Of a DNA stretch of 54,361 nt, positions 1 to 9,330 are shown piece by piece. The stretch is from positions 1 through 54,361 of the forward strand of contig JAHDKR010000113.1 in NCBI GenBank assembly GCA_018436785.1, given 5' to 3'. Source of the stretch: Synergistaceae bacterium (GTDB lineage: Bacteria > Synergistota > Synergistia > Synergistales > Aminobacteriaceae). Both the position numbers and the translations under genes were made by a program. The notes under the pieces were generated by a model that ran no database searches, was not told where the DNA came from, and saw nothing but the letters and a program-made list of their open reading frames with translations. Position 1 is the stretch's first letter; each line of letters opens with the position of its first letter.

Positions 1-605
1 CGGATCAGGCCGAGGTTCCCCTCCTGGATGAGGTCGAGGAAGAGCATTCCGCGCCCGATGTACTTCTTGGCGATGCTCACCACAAGGCGCAGGTTGGCGT
101 CGACGATCTTCTTCTTCGCTAAATCTTCTCCGGCCTCCACGCGCTTGGCCAGTTCGACCTCCTCGGCAGCGTCGAGCAGCGGCACCTTGCCGATCTCGCG
201 GAGGTACATGCGAACCGGGTCGGTAAGAGGGATGTCGTCCAGCTTACCGAGTTCGAGGTCGTAGGAGGGCGGCGCAACTGCGTCATCATCTGCTGCCGCG
301 GCGCTGGCCTGTGCGGGAGCCGGTTCCTTGGCGTCGTCGTCCATTACTTCGATTCCGAGCTCCATGAGGTTGGAGACGACGTTGTCGAGAATCTCGGAGC
401 TCCAGTTCTCGAGAGGGATATGCCGCTCAATGTCCTTCTGGGTTACAAACCCCTTACCGTGCCCCTCGGCGATGAGTTCCCGCACTCTTCCGAGGTATTC
501 GGCCATATCCTCCCGCGAAAGCTCGTCCTTTTTGGAGACGTCTTTCTCCTCAAGGATTTCCTTATCCTCCAGAATTTCCTTCTCGTTGAGCATATCGTTC
601 TCCAT
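1..605 (-). CDS. rpoD: RNA polymerase primary sigma factor RpoD, N-terminal part
   Basis: The gene runs off the left edge, so only about the first 201 residues are present. It starts at the ATG whose complement lies at 603-605, behind an AGAGGGG ribosome site. The N-terminus has the acidic, lysine-rich region 1.1 character; an Ala/Asp-rich linker leads to region 1.2, which reads [16 protein letters not shown]. Region 2.1-2.2 follows with [12 protein letters not shown] and [13 protein letters not shown], the core-binding segment that is diagnostic of sigma-70 housekeeping factors. Regions 2.3 to 4 lie outside the window. It is the housekeeping sigma factor, directing RNA polymerase to -35/-10 promoters. 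An extended -10 element sits about 105 bases upstream. Confidence 0.95.
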   Translation of the reverse strand, partial: MENDMLNEKEILEDKEILEEKDVSKKDELSREDMAEYLGRVRELIAEGHGKGFVTQKDIERHIPLENWSSEILDNVVSNLMELGIEVMDDDAKEPAPAQASAAAADDDAVAPPSYDLELGKLDDIPLTDPVRMYLREIGKVPLLDAAEEVELAKRVEAGEDLAKKKIVDANLRLVVSIAKKYIGRGMLFLDLIQEGNLGLI

Positions 606-709
606 CGAACAACCAGTCCCCTCTTCAAAGCGACAATGACGGGCCTAATGTTCCTCTCGGGACACCGGCTCGTCGCGTGTGTTCTTCTTCTCTTTTCCGA
701 CGGACATAT

Positions 710-718
710 ATTATACCA
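710..718 (-). promoter_or_regulatory. Extended -10 promoter of rpoD
   Basis: On the minus strand the sequence reads TGGTATAAT: a perfect TATAAT (710-715) preceded by TGG (716-718). No good -35 hexamer lies 16-18 bases upstream, as expected for an extended -10 promoter. It lies in the rpoD leader and overlaps the stop codon region of the gene behind it only narrowly. Confidence 0.55.
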
Positions 719-1390
719 CTATACAGTCAGATTGATACCAAAAAAAGGAGGAAATGCCACCTCCGGAGAGGGGCCGACCCATTTGCGGGTTTCCTCGAAC
801 TCCATCTCGTACAGAAGGCGGCTGATCTCCAGGTGGACGAGGTTATCCGTCTCGTAGGGGATGAAAAACCGCCGGTAGCCGAACTTCTCGGCGAAAAAAG
901 GCAGATTCGCCTGCGACGGCACGCTGTTCTTTTCGAGGAGCGCCGCAAGGCGTGAGAGAAATTCGTCTTCGTCGAACAGAGGGTTGCTGCTCACAAGGAC
1001 GATGGCTTTGAAGCTCTCGAGCATGATGTCCCTGTCCCACAGGCAACAGAAGGAGACGCCCGCTTCCACGTCGCTCTCGTCGTCAAGCAGGGAGGAGAGC
1101 AAACTCTCCATCGACGTGGAGTAGCCGAAAAGCATGGTGAAACCCAGCTCGATGCGGTTCAGCCGTCCGGGGTCGATCATGCTGTCCCGGAGCAGCGTGC
1201 CGACATAGCCGCTCTGAAGGCTGGTAAGGCAGAAAAATTCGCTGTTCATTCGAAGAGAGAAGGCTGCGATGTCGCTCAAAAGCCTGCTGTGGTGCGCGTT
1301 GACGGAGACCGGCTCGTAGTCCATCCTGAGAGGAAACCACGAAGCGATCTCCATGTCGACGTTGGAATCCCAATAGGGAAGCAGGGTCAT
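719..1390 (-). CDS. Unknown protein, partner of the CheV-like gene
   Basis: A 223-residue soluble protein I do not recognise. Its ATG (1390-1388) overlaps the stop of the CheV-like gene by four bases (ATGA), so the two are translationally coupled and probably work together. It has no signal peptide or membrane segment. It is acidic, with alternating hydrophobic and charged segments, and ends in a Pro/Phe-rich tail (FPPFFG). A longer reading frame extends upstream into the CheV gene but has no better start. By position it may be a phosphatase, an adaptor or a chemotaxis accessory factor, but no catalytic motif is visible. Confidence 0.75.
   Translation of the reverse strand: MTLLPYWDSNVDMEIASWFPLRMDYEPVSVNAHHSRLLSDIAAFSLRMNSEFFCLTSLQSGYVGTLLRDSMIDPGRLNRIELGFTMLFGYSTSMESLLSSLLDDESDVEAGVSFCCLWDRDIMLESFKAIVLVSSNPLFDEDEFLSRLAALLEKNSVPSQANLPFFAEKFGYRRFFIPYETDNLVHLEISRLLYEMEFEETRKWVGPSPEVAFPPFFGINLTV
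740..764 (-). terminator. Rho-independent terminator overlapping the end of the CheV-partner gene
   Basis: On the minus strand GGAGG (760-764) pairs with CCTCC (747-751) across an 8-base loop and is followed by seven Ts (746-740). It lies within the last ten or so codons of the upstream gene rather than after its stop at 719, so it would release RNA just past the stop. The stem is only 5 bp, so strength is uncertain. Confidence 0.45.
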
Positions 1391-2316
1391 TTCGACGATC
1401 CCTTCTTCTCCTTGTTCGCAAGCAGAAGGCGGCACACGTGCTCCACCATATCCGGAATTTCGGGCTTCGTGATCTGCGCTTCGGCGCCGACGCTCGCGGC
1501 CTTGACCTTGATGTCCTGCGCCATAATGGACGAGAAGACGACGATCGGAATCTTCTTCAGATCGTTGTGTTCCTTGACGCGGCGGACAAGCGCAAGCCCG
1601 TCGAGGCGGGGCATCTCGACGTCGGTGATAAGCAGGTCGTAGTGCTCGCCGAGGGTGTTCATCTTATCCCAGGCTTCTTTGCCGTCGCTTGTGAGCACGA
1701 GATTATGGAAGCCTCCCTGCCCGAGCACGTCGGCGATCTGCTTTCGGATGAGCGGCGAATCCTCCGCGACGAGAATGCGGTACTGGTCGAGATCGCCGAG
1801 AGGGGTCGTCAGCTCGGCGGTCTTTTCGACGTCGATGGTGTAGCGCTGCGAGAGCGTCGGGTTGACCATCTGGACGATGGCCTCGTAGTCAAGAAGCAGC
1901 ACGTTCCGTTCGTCGCGCTTGATGACGTAGAGGACATACTCTCCCAGGAAGGTTCCCGTCAGTGTGGAGTCGAGCTCTTCGGAGTTGATCCGGTAGATCC
2001 GCTCGACGGCGTCCACCACGAATCCAAGTTTGATCTCGTTAAATTCAGCGATGATGACCTTGCTCGAGTCGAGCGGGGTCTTGGCTTCAATGCCGAGATG
2101 GATGCGCAGATCAAGAAGGGGAAGCACCTCTCCGCGGACCGAAGTGATGCCGATCATGGACGGATGGGATTCGGGGATGGTGCGGCATCCGGGCCAACGA
2201 AGAATCTCCCTGGTCTTGTCCACGTTGATTGCAAAGGTCTGGTCCCCAAGAAAGAACACCACGACCTGCCATTCGTTGGTTCCCACCTCGGTGATCACTT
2301 TCTTAACTTCCTGCAT
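1387..2316 (-). CDS. cheV: CheV-type chemotaxis coupling protein (CheW + receiver)
   Basis: A 309-residue two-domain protein. Residues ~12-150 form a CheW-like beta domain (VVFFLGDQTFAINV near the start, then SVRGEVLPLLDLR). Residues ~180-300 form a response-regulator receiver with an acidic start (ILVAEDSP), the phosphoacceptor in LLITDVEMPRLDG, and a KP motif (TKPEIPD). This is the CheV layout: it couples chemoreceptors to the CheA kinase and adjusts sensitivity when phosphorylated. The ATG at 2316 is chosen because GGAGGGAG lies 6 bases upstream; an in-frame extension to 2430 runs back through the promoter. The two chemoreceptors at 49.8-54.2 kb are plausible partners. Confidence 0.9.
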   Translation of the reverse strand: MQEVKKVITEVGTNEWQVVVFFLGDQTFAINVDKTREILRWPGCRTIPESHPSMIGITSVRGEVLPLLDLRIHLGIEAKTPLDSSKVIIAEFNEIKLGFVVDAVERIYRINSEELDSTLTGTFLGEYVLYVIKRDERNVLLLDYEAIVQMVNPTLSQRYTIDVEKTAELTTPLGDLDQYRILVAEDSPLIRKQIADVLGQGGFHNLVLTSDGKEAWDKMNTLGEHYDLLITDVEMPRLDGLALVRRVKEHNDLKKIPIVVFSSIMAQDIKVKAASVGAEAQITKPEIPDMVEHVCRLLLANKEKKGSSK

Positions 2317-2359
2317 GGACGCTCCCTCCTCCGAACGGAACGGATTGTTTTCCGTGCTT

Positions 2360-2388
2360 ACTATATCCCATGAAGGCTCGGACCACAA
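2360..2388 (-). promoter_or_regulatory. Promoter of the cheV operon
   Basis: On the minus strand -35 TTGTGG (2388-2383), a 17-base spacer and -10 TATAGT (2365-2360), with the ATG 44 bases downstream of the -10. The placement argues for the start at 2316, since longer versions of the gene would begin inside or before this promoter. Confidence 0.6.
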
Positions 2389-2444
2389 GCCCCTCCTCGG
2401 TACTTCTGCTATACTTGGTATCGAATTCAAATTGAGAAAGGGGA

Positions 2445-3821
2445 ATGCGGGTGCGGAATCACCAGGATAATCTGCGCAACGAACCTGTAGGTTCGCTGTT
2501 GTTCCGGCTTTCCTTTCCCGCCGCGCTCGGCATGGCCGTACAGGCTTCGTACAGCGTGGTGGACGCTTTCTTCGTCGGCTGGGGCGTGGGGCACGAAGGA
2601 ATCGCCGCTGTTTCCATGGCCTTTCCGCTTCAGATGCTGCTGATGGCGGCCGCCCAGACTCTCGGCGTCGGCGGGGCGTCGCTTCTTTCGCGGAGCCTCG
2701 GCGCGGAACGAAGGAAGCGTGCGGAACGGACGCTCGGAACAGTCTTCACCTGTACGTGGATTTTGGGGATTCTCTTCGCCGCCGTCGCGATTCCGTCCGC
2801 GCCGTTCGTCCTCTACTTCCTGGGCGCGGGGGAGGGGGTGCTTCCGCTCGCCTCCGAGTATGCGCGGGCTCTGTTCAGGGGCGCGCCATTTTTCGCGTTC
2901 TCCATCGTGGCGAACAACTTCGTCCGGGCCGAGGGGAACGCGTCGTTCGCAATGATGACGATGCTTATTTCGGCGGGGATCAACACGCTGCTCGACCCGC
3001 TGTTCATCTTCGGCTTCGAGTGGGGGGTGCGCGGCGCGGCCCTGGCCACGGTCGCGGCGCAGACGGCGACGGCATTATGGCTGGCGTGGTACTATCTCGC
3101 CCGAAAAAGCGCAGTGAGGCTGCGGATGAAGAATCTCCCCCCGCGCGCCATCCTCCTGAAAGAGACGCTCTCCGTGGGAGCTGCGGCGTTCTTTCGCCAA
3201 GCGGCCTCAAGCCTCTCCCTCATCGTGGTGAACGGATCGCTTGCCGCGCTGGGAGGGGGCGCCGCGGTGGCCGCCTACGGCATCGTGAACCGGCTGCTGC
3301 TCTTCGCCGTCATGCCTGTCTACGGCATCGTCCAGGGGCTGCTCCCGATCGTGGGGTTCAACTACGGGGCGAAGCAGTTCTGCAGGGTGCTCTCCGCGAT
3401 GCGCCGCACCATCGCTTCCGCCACGGTTCTGTGCACAGCGGGCGCGGCAGCCCTCTTCTTCTTCCCCGGGGAGAGCGTGGACTTCTTCACGTCCTCCCCT
3501 GAGGTTCGGCGCGCCGGCATCGACGCTGCGCGAATACTCGCGCCGGGAATGCTGGTCACGGGATTTCAGATCATGGCGTCGGGGCTCTTCCAGGCGCTGG
3601 GAAAGGCCGGGCCGTCGTTTGTTCTCTCCCTGCTGCGGCAGGTGATCCTCCTGATCCCGCTGGTGCTGCTCTTCTCCCGCCTCTTCGGGCTCTTCGGCGT
3701 CTGGCTCGCCTTTCCGCTATCGGATTTTGCGGCGTCGCTGCTCACGTTCGCCATCTACCGCAGGGAGATGCTCCGCCTCCGCGAATTCTGCGAAACGGGC
3801 GACGACCCTACAGCGTCATGA
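2445..3821 (+). CDS. MATE family multidrug/cation efflux transporter
   Basis: A 458-residue inner-membrane protein with about twelve hydrophobic segments. Family landmarks are the N-terminal [17 protein letters not shown] segment, an early [10 protein letters not shown] loop, and a repeat of this pattern in the second half ([28 protein letters not shown]). Members exchange Na+ or H+ for organic cations and drugs. The start could be ATG 2445 or GTG 2451: GAAAGGGG is only about two bases from the ATG but seven or eight from the GTG, so GTG is a real alternative. It stands alone, and its 3' end overlaps the convergent YyaL-type gene by 14 bases. Substrate unknown. Confidence 0.9.
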   Translation: MRVRNHQDNLRNEPVGSLLFRLSFPAALGMAVQASYSVVDAFFVGWGVGHEGIAAVSMAFPLQMLLMAAAQTLGVGGASLLSRSLGAERRKRAERTLGTVFTCTWILGILFAAVAIPSAPFVLYFLGAGEGVLPLASEYARALFRGAPFFAFSIVANNFVRAEGNASFAMMTMLISAGINTLLDPLFIFGFEWGVRGAALATVAAQTATALWLAWYYLARKSAVRLRMKNLPPRAILLKETLSVGAAAFFRQAASSLSLIVVNGSLAALGGGAAVAAYGIVNRLLLFAVMPVYGIVQGLLPIVGFNYGAKQFCRVLSAMRRTIASATVLCTAGAAALFFFPGESVDFFTSSPEVRRAGIDAARILAPGMLVTGFQIMASGLFQALGKAGPSFVLSLLRQVILLIPLVLLFSRLFGLFGVWLAFPLSDFAASLLTFAIYRREMLRLREFCETGDDPTAS

Positions 3822-5625
3822 CTGCGGCAAGCAGCCGCGTATGCGAAAGCGGAAACGCGGCGACCCGCTCCGAAAAGGCTTCCGCAGTCCTCTTGGTTGT
3901 GGAGGCAAAGTCCCTGCGTCCGGAAATCATAGACAGCCGGATCAACGCGTCCATGGCCACGGAGTTTCCCGACGGCACGGCGCCGTCGTAGGCTTCCTTT
4001 CGGCGCAGGAAGAGCATCGGATCGTCCCCCGCCGACGAGAAAAACCCTCCGTTCCGTTTGTCCAGGAAATTTTCTTTCATCGCGTCCGCCAGCTTGAGCG
4101 CGGCGTCCGTGTACGCGTTCTTCCCTGTGGCTGCGGCGAGTTCCGTCAGCCCCCAGGCGTAAAATGCGTAGTCGTCCAGAAACGCCGGTATTGCGGCCTC
4201 CTTGTCGCGGTAGCGGTGCAGCAGCTTTCCCGTTTTGTCGCGGAGCTTTGTCTCGATGAACCGTGCGGCCTTCTCCGCCGCCGTCAGCCATTCCGGCCGT
4301 TTGAAGACGGTGGAGGCGCGCGCGAGGGCGGCGATCATGAGGCCGTTCCAGTCGACGAGGATCTTGTCGTCGAGCAGCGGCGGGATGCGACGCTTCCGTT
4401 CGGCGAAAAGCCGCGTCCGGCACGAGGCGAGCAGGGTGTCGAGCTCGTCGGGTGAAAGGGCAAAGCGCGCGGCCGTTTTCGCGCGCGGTTCCGGAATGTG
4501 CAGGACGTTATCGCCGAGGATGCGTCCGGTGCGCTCGTTCTTGACGTTGCCCCCCTTCCGCACGCCGTAGGCGCAGATGAAGACGCCGGCTTCCTCGGGG
4601 GTCAGGACGGCCCGCACCTGGTCTTCGGTCCAGAGGTAGAACTTTCCCTCCTCACCTTCGCTGTCGGCGTCGAAAGCTGAGTAAAATCCCCCCTCCGGAG
4701 AGGTCATCTCACGGAGGACGAATCCTGCGAGATCGTCGGCAAACCGGCCGAACAACGGATTGCCCCGCTCGTTCTGATACTCCGCAAGGACGTGCAGCAG
4801 AAGCGCCTGGTCGTAGAGCATCTTTTCGAAGTGCGGCAACAGCCATCGCCGGTCGGTGGCGTAGCGGGCGATGCCGCCGCCGAGGTGGTCGTGAATACCG
4901 CCCTCCCAGATGCGCTCGATGGAGCTTTCGGCCATGGACCATGCGTTCTCCTCGCCGAAACGTTTCCAATAACGAAGGAGGAAGAGGAGATGCGACGGCA
5001 TGGGGAACTTCGGCTCTTTGGAGAAACCTCCCCACTCCCGGTCGTACCCGGCGCGGAGGCCGTCGTAGGCGGCTTTGAACTGGGCTGCTCCCGGAAGGGA
5101 GCCCGAAGACGGAGCCTCTTCCTTCAGCAGGGAGTCGCGGATGCTCTTCGCGGACTGCTCCACCTGTTCGCGCTGGGTCTTCCACAGCCACTTCACCCTC
5201 GGGACGACATCCACAAGGCCGGGGTATTTGCCGCCTCCCCGCTTGGGAAGGTAAGTCGACGCGAAGAAGGGAAGCCCCTGCGGGGTAATGAAGGTGTTGA
5301 GCGGCCAGCCGCCGTTGCCGTTCATCATCTGGCAAACGGCCATGAAGGCGCCGTCGACGTCGGGGCGCTCCTCGCGGTCGACCTTCACCGGGACGCAGGC
5401 GTCGTTGAGAAGGCTGGCAACCTCGCCGTCGTCGAACGACTCGCGCTCCATGACGTGACACCAGTGGCAGGTGGCGTAGCCGATGGAGACGAAGAGCGGC
5501 TTGTCCTCCGTTCTGGCTTTCGCGAAGGCTTCCTCTCCCCAGGGGTACCAATCGACGGGGTTCTCCGCGTGCTGGAGCAGGTAGGGGGATTTTTCCTTTG
5601 CGAGGCGGTTTTTTGCGTTACTCAC
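3808..5625 (-). CDS. YyaL/DUF255 thioredoxin-domain protein (SPATA20 family)
   Basis: A 605-residue protein with an N-terminal thioredoxin-like domain (~1-165) carrying the family signature [20 protein letters not shown] and the CHWC redox-type motif (ATCHWCHVM). It continues into a six-hairpin (alpha/alpha) glycosidase-like barrel with SHLGGG-type turns ([26 protein letters not shown]) and a second thiol (CAYG). Family function is not settled; an unproven role in thiol chemistry or carbohydrate handling has been proposed. It starts at GTG 5625, behind GGAGGGCGG, and overlaps the HAD gene upstream by 8 bases, so they form a two-gene operon. Members are often somewhat longer (650-690), but no domain is missing here. 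Confidence 0.88.
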   Translation of the reverse strand: MSNAKNRLAKEKSPYLLQHAENPVDWYPWGEEAFAKARTEDKPLFVSIGYATCHWCHVMERESFDDGEVASLLNDACVPVKVDREERPDVDGAFMAVCQMMNGNGGWPLNTFITPQGLPFFASTYLPKRGGGKYPGLVDVVPRVKWLWKTQREQVEQSAKSIRDSLLKEEAPSSGSLPGAAQFKAAYDGLRAGYDREWGGFSKEPKFPMPSHLLFLLRYWKRFGEENAWSMAESSIERIWEGGIHDHLGGGIARYATDRRWLLPHFEKMLYDQALLLHVLAEYQNERGNPLFGRFADDLAGFVLREMTSPEGGFYSAFDADSEGEEGKFYLWTEDQVRAVLTPEEAGVFICAYGVRKGGNVKNERTGRILGDNVLHIPEPRAKTAARFALSPDELDTLLASCRTRLFAERKRRIPPLLDDKILVDWNGLMIAALARASTVFKRPEWLTAAEKAARFIETKLRDKTGKLLHRYRDKEAAIPAFLDDYAFYAWGLTELAAATGKNAYTDAALKLADAMKENFLDKRNGGFFSSAGDDPMLFLRRKEAYDGAVPSGNSVAMDALIRLSMISGRRDFASTTKRTAEAFSERVAAFPLSHTRLLAAVMTL

Positions 5626-6265
5626 TGCGGCCGCCCTCCGTTCCGAAGAGGGGGAGAATCTCTTCCACGGCGTCGTAGACCTTCCACGCGCCGGCGGCGT
5701 GAAGGACTTCGGGCGTGAAGTTGCCGGTGGTCAGTCCGACCGAACGGATTCCGGCGTCTTTAGCGGCGGTCATGTCGTCGGCGGTGTCGCCGACGTAGAG
5801 AGTGGTCGCGGGCGTGCCGCCGAGGTCGGCCATCCCCTTGAGGAGCATATCGGGGGCGGGCTTGCCCTTCTCCACGTCGTCCATTCCCACCACGGAGCTG
5901 AAGTAGCTCTCCAGCCCGACGGCCTTCAAGGGGCCTCCGGGTCGCTGACGGTTGGAGGCGATACCGAGGGAGACGCCGCGAGCCGCGAGCGTTTCGAGCA
6001 CCTGCTTCGTCCCGGAGAAGGGAAAGATTCCCGCGAACTCCTGCTGAACGAACATCTCGCGGAAATCGGCGAGCCAGCGCTCGTCGAATCTGCCCCAGAC
6101 CTTCATCCAGGAGTCGCGTATCGGCAGGCCGATGACGGAGAGCACGTCCTCCCGCGTGACTTTGGGGAGGCCCTCCCGCTCGGCGACCATGTTCATCGTG
6201 TCCCGTATGGCGTAGCTGCTGTCCACAAGGGTCATGTCGAAGTCGAAGATGACGCATGAAAACAT
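5618..6265 (-). CDS. HAD-family phosphatase (phosphoglycolate phosphatase-like)
   Basis: A 215-residue HAD hydrolase with the four signature motifs: nucleophile and general acid in [12 protein letters not shown] (motif I), GIASNRQ (motif II), the lysine in KGKPAPDML (motif III) and YVGDTADDM (motif IV). A helical cap lies between motifs I and II. The subtype matches Gph-like phosphatases acting on small phosphorylated metabolites; the real substrate is not readable. The start is ATG 6265, with AAGGAG eight bases upstream; the GTG three codons earlier lacks this spacing. It leads the operon with the YyaL-type gene. Confidence 0.88.
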   Translation of the reverse strand: MFSCVIFDFDMTLVDSSYAIRDTMNMVAEREGLPKVTREDVLSVIGLPIRDSWMKVWGRFDERWLADFREMFVQQEFAGIFPFSGTKQVLETLAARGVSLGIASNRQRPGGPLKAVGLESYFSSVVGMDDVEKGKPAPDMLLKGMADLGGTPATTLYVGDTADDMTAAKDAGIRSVGLTTGNFTPEVLHAAGAWKVYDAVEEILPLFGTEGGRSE

Positions 6266-6320
6266 CGAATCCACTCCTTTTCTCGAATCGTCCAGGGAAA
6301 TGTTACTCTATGGGTCGGAG

Positions 6321-6356
6321 AAAAGCAAAGGCCGCCCCCGCAGGAACGGCCTTTGC
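6321..6356 (-). terminator. Terminator of the iorA-iorB operon
   Basis: A perfect 10-bp stem, GCAAAGGCCG (6325-6334) with CGGCCTTTGC (6347-6356), has a 12-base loop. On the minus strand it is followed by TTTT (6324-6321). It lies 16 bases after the iorB stop and just before the HAD gene start region. Confidence 0.85.
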
Positions 6357-6371
6357 GTACAGCCGGCTTCG

Positions 6372-6932
6372 CTACCCTTTGAGCACCTTCAGGTTGCCCT
6401 GGAGCGCCCGCTCGGGAAGCAGGTCGGCAAGCGCCTTCTCGTAGTGTTCGACGCCGACGCCGGGAATCAGCTTCTCTTTGGCCGCGACGGCGAGCAGCGC
6501 GACGTTCTGCATCCGCACGTCCGGCAGCTCCGTCCGTACGGGGATCACGCGTACGTCGAGACGAGCGCAGGCCGCGGCCACGTCCTCCGCGGAGGTCTCC
6601 TTCTCCGTGCCGAGGCGGACGGAGAGCGGCTGCCAGCATGTGTCGTAGTAGAGCAGCGTTCCTCCGGGCGCGGCGAACAGCTCCACGGCCCGCAGCGCCT
6701 CGGTGCGTTCGAGGGCGAGCACGAGCTTGGCGCTCCCCTTGCGGACCAGCGGCGTCGTCAGCGTCCCGATGCGGACGAACGACTCGACCATGCCGCCCCG
6801 CTGGGCGAGGCCGTGCGTGTCCACGCCGCAGACCGCGAGCCCCGCGTAGTCCGCGGCCCTGATGATCGCCTCGCTCAGCAGACCGATCCCCTGGCCGCCG
6901 ACGCCCGACATGTAGATATCGAAGCGGCTCAT
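6372..6932 (-). CDS. iorB: Indolepyruvate:ferredoxin oxidoreductase, beta subunit
   Basis: A 186-residue subunit of the 2-oxoacid:ferredoxin oxidoreductase gamma family. It opens with MSRFDIYMSGVGGQGIG, a Gly-rich fold characteristic of this subunit, followed by the GVDTHGLAQRGG motif. With IorA it oxidatively decarboxylates aryl pyruvates (from Trp, Phe, Tyr transamination) to aryl-acetyl-CoA and reduced ferredoxin. The ATG at 6932 overlaps the iorA stop by four bases (ATGA), fixing the start; the open frame extends further upstream only inside iorA. A strong terminator follows. Confidence 0.92.
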   Translation of the reverse strand: MSRFDIYMSGVGGQGIGLLSEAIIRAADYAGLAVCGVDTHGLAQRGGMVESFVRIGTLTTPLVRKGSAKLVLALERTEALRAVELFAAPGGTLLYYDTCWQPLSVRLGTEKETSAEDVAAACARLDVRVIPVRTELPDVRMQNVALLAVAAKEKLIPGVGVEHYEKALADLLPERALQGNLKVLKG

Positions 6933-8818
6933 GCCTTCCCGCCTCCTTCCTGAACTTTCTTCACGCCGATCGCCTTCGCCGGACAGGTCTGGATGCAGGA
7001 GCCGTCGCCGATGCACAGCTCTTCGCTCACGACGACGCGCCCCTCTTCATCGCGCTGGAACGAGGGGCAGCCGAAGGACTCGACGCAGACGTGCAGTTTG
7101 TCGCACTTCTCCTGGTCGATGTTCACCGATTTACGGACGTATCCCGGTGTTCGCTGCTGCTCGCGCGTGTACTTCAGCATGCACGGGTGGCGGGCGATGA
7201 CGACAGAGAACCCCTCCTCCGCGACGGCCTCCTTCACCATGGCCGTCAGCTTCGCCTGGCTGTAGGTGTCCGCCTCGCGGATGCTCTTCACCCCTAGCCC
7301 TTCGAGCACTGCACGGACGGGGATGGCGTCGGCGGGGCCGTTGGCGTTGCCGCCCGAGCCCGCGTGGTCCTGGTGCCCCGTCATGGCGGTGGTGCCGTTC
7401 TCCATCAGAATGAGCGTGAGGTTGTGGTTGTTGAAGACCGCGTTGACGATGCCGGGAAGTCCGGCGTGGAAGAAGGTGGAGTCGCCGAGAAAGGCGACAA
7501 CCTTGCGCGTGGTGTTGAAGAGCGAGAGTCCCGCCGCCGTGCCGGTGGAGTGCCCCATAGAGAGAAGCACCTCGCCCATCTTGTAGGGAGGAAGGAAACC
7601 GAGAGTGTGGCAGCCGATGTCCGCGACGGTGATGTCCTCCTTCGCGAGGGTCTGTTTGATGGCGTGGAAGGCCGAGCGGTGACCGCATCCGGGGCACATC
7701 TGCGGCGGACGGGGGGCAAGGGTAGCCGCGCGCTCCGCTCTTTTGCGCGGGACGAGGGAGGGCCAGGTCTTCGCAAGCACCTCCGCCACCTTGTCGGGAG
7801 TGTACTCCCCTATCCAGTCCTCGGGGTCGGTCTTGCCGACGATCACGGTGCGTATGCCGAGGTCGAAGGCCAGCGCCTTGATCTCGCGCTCGAGCACGTC
7901 GTCCAGCTCCTCAAGTACCTTCACGGAGGCGTGGGAGCGCAGGAAGTCGGCCACGAGTCCCTTCGGGAGAGGGTGCACCACGCCGAGCTTGAGGATATCC
8001 GGCTTTTCCGCCGCGTCCTCCAGCACGTCGACCAGCGAGCGGAAGGGAAGCCCCGCCGTGATGACGCCCTTCGACGGATCGTTCCCCTCGCGCAGTTCGT
8101 GGAGCGGCGAGCCGTCGGTCTCCTGCGCCACTTCGGCCAGACGGGCGATCGCGCGCCGTTTCATGTCGAGTGCGCGCGTGGTGAGCGGAATGGACGGCCC
8201 TGCGGAGGAGTCGAACGCGGGAACGCTCCCGATCGGACGGGGCGTCCACCCTGCGAAGGAGACCTTCTCCTTGCCGTGGCAGACGTGCGTGGTCATCCGG
8301 AGGATGACGGGCATCTTCCGCTTTCTAGAGAGCTTCATCGCCTCAAGGTAGAACGTGTAGGCCTCCGCAGGCGAGGCGGGTTCGAGCACGGGGATGTAGG
8401 CGAGGCGGGCGATGTGGCGGTTGTCCTGCTCGTTCTGCGAGGAGTTCGCGCCGGGGTCGTCGCCGAGGATGGCGACCAGGCCGCCGTTCAGCTCCAGTAG
8501 CGAGAGCTGGACGAAGGAGTCGGCCGCGACGTTGAGACCGACGCTTTTGAAAAAGACGCACGAGGGGCGCCCGTTGAGCGACGCGCCGCACGCGACCTCG
8601 GTGGCCACCTTCTCGTTGGTGGAGAACTCGAAGTAGTAGGGACGGCGCTCTTTGGGAACGCTCATGAGCGCGGCCCCGATCTCCGGCGTGGGGGAGCCGG
8701 GATAGGAGGCGATAACCTCCGTCCCGGACTCGATCATTGCGCGGGCCAGCGCGGTGTTCCCGAGGACTATTTCACTGAACGGCCCGGTATTCAGCAGCAT
8801 GTCGCCGAGACTTTTCAT
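6929..8818 (-). CDS. iorA: Indolepyruvate:ferredoxin oxidoreductase, alpha subunit
   Basis: A 629-residue enzyme. The N-terminal pyrimidine-binding domain begins FSEIVLGNTALARAMIESG and includes ASYPGSPTPEIG. The C-terminal thiamine-diphosphate domain has CPGCGHRSAFHAIK and the cofactor motif GDSTFFHAGLPG...FNNHN. At the very end lies a ferredoxin-like domain: CDKLHVCVESFGCPSF then CIGDGSCIQTCPAKAIG, holding two clusters. It acts in the cytoplasm of anaerobes fermenting aromatic amino acids. ATG 8818 has GGAGG seven bases upstream. The tyrosine decarboxylase-like gene at 31.8 kb acts on the same class of substrate by another route. Confidence 0.95.
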   Translation of the reverse strand: MKSLGDMLLNTGPFSEIVLGNTALARAMIESGTEVIASYPGSPTPEIGAALMSVPKERRPYYFEFSTNEKVATEVACGASLNGRPSCVFFKSVGLNVAADSFVQLSLLELNGGLVAILGDDPGANSSQNEQDNRHIARLAYIPVLEPASPAEAYTFYLEAMKLSRKRKMPVILRMTTHVCHGKEKVSFAGWTPRPIGSVPAFDSSAGPSIPLTTRALDMKRRAIARLAEVAQETDGSPLHELREGNDPSKGVITAGLPFRSLVDVLEDAAEKPDILKLGVVHPLPKGLVADFLRSHASVKVLEELDDVLEREIKALAFDLGIRTVIVGKTDPEDWIGEYTPDKVAEVLAKTWPSLVPRKRAERAATLAPRPPQMCPGCGHRSAFHAIKQTLAKEDITVADIGCHTLGFLPPYKMGEVLLSMGHSTGTAAGLSLFNTTRKVVAFLGDSTFFHAGLPGIVNAVFNNHNLTLILMENGTTAMTGHQDHAGSGGNANGPADAIPVRAVLEGLGVKSIREADTYSQAKLTAMVKEAVAEEGFSVVIARHPCMLKYTREQQRTPGYVRKSVNIDQEKCDKLHVCVESFGCPSFQRDEEGRVVVSEELCIGDGSCIQTCPAKAIGVKKVQEGGGKA

Positions 8819-8835
8819 TTGAGGACCTCCTTCGT

Positions 8836-9207
8836 TTACCGGTCGGGCAGGAGAGCCGTCCTGCAGATGAAAACATCCTTTCCGCGATAGGTGAAGTGCT
8901 CCACAAGCACTTTGTCGTCGGTGAACTTCATGCTCTTGGGCACAAGAATGGTCACCTTGCCGGATTCGTCCTTCAGCGGAAGGAATTCATCGGAGTCGAG
9001 GGGATCGCCGCTCTCCACGAGAGCGGATGGCTTCTCCCCTCAGGTGTTGCGGTAGACGCCCCATTCGATGTAGAGCGCTCCTTCTTTCGCCGACAACTTT
9101 TCGAGCGCGCTCTGCTCCAGCGCAAGGTGAAGCTCCTGCGAAACCGCCGGCAGAGCGAACACCGTCAGCAACGCCGCAATTCCCAGCAATACGATACATT
9201 TTTTCAT
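8836..9207 (-). pseudogene. Small secreted protein interrupted by an in-frame TGA (pseudogene or selenoprotein candidate)
   Basis: From ATG 9207 (GAGGAGGAGATC upstream) the frame encodes a signal peptide (MKKCIVLLGIAALLTVFALP, cleavage near AVS-Q), then about 32 residues to a TGA at 9042-9040 (codon 56), and continues open for 67 more codons to a TGA-free end at 8836. Both halves have normal codon use and read as one protein: LYIEWGVYRNT before the stop and GEKPSALVESGDPLDS after it. The second half could not be translated efficiently alone, as only a GTG start is present. No known domain. Immediately after the TGA lies an 8-bp hairpin (see findings). A nonsense mutation is the simplest reading; selenocysteine is possible. 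There is no Cys or second redox residue next to the TGA. Confidence 0.7.
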
Positions 9208-9280
9208 GAACGAAGATCTCCTCCTCTTATAAAATGAAACAGATTCTCTCCGGGAATTGTATCACGGACTGCGTGTTGAG

Positions 9281-9289
9281 TGCTACACT
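9281..9289 (+). promoter_or_regulatory. Extended -10 promoter of the addB-addA operon
   Basis: TGCTACACT: a -10 TACACT (9284-9289) preceded by TG one base upstream. No convincing -35 is seen. It lies about 42 bases before the proposed CTG start, leaving a short leader. Confidence 0.4.
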
Positions 9290-9330
9290 TGTCGCGAGCC
9301 GTGAAATGATCGCACGAGGAGGCGTTCCCC

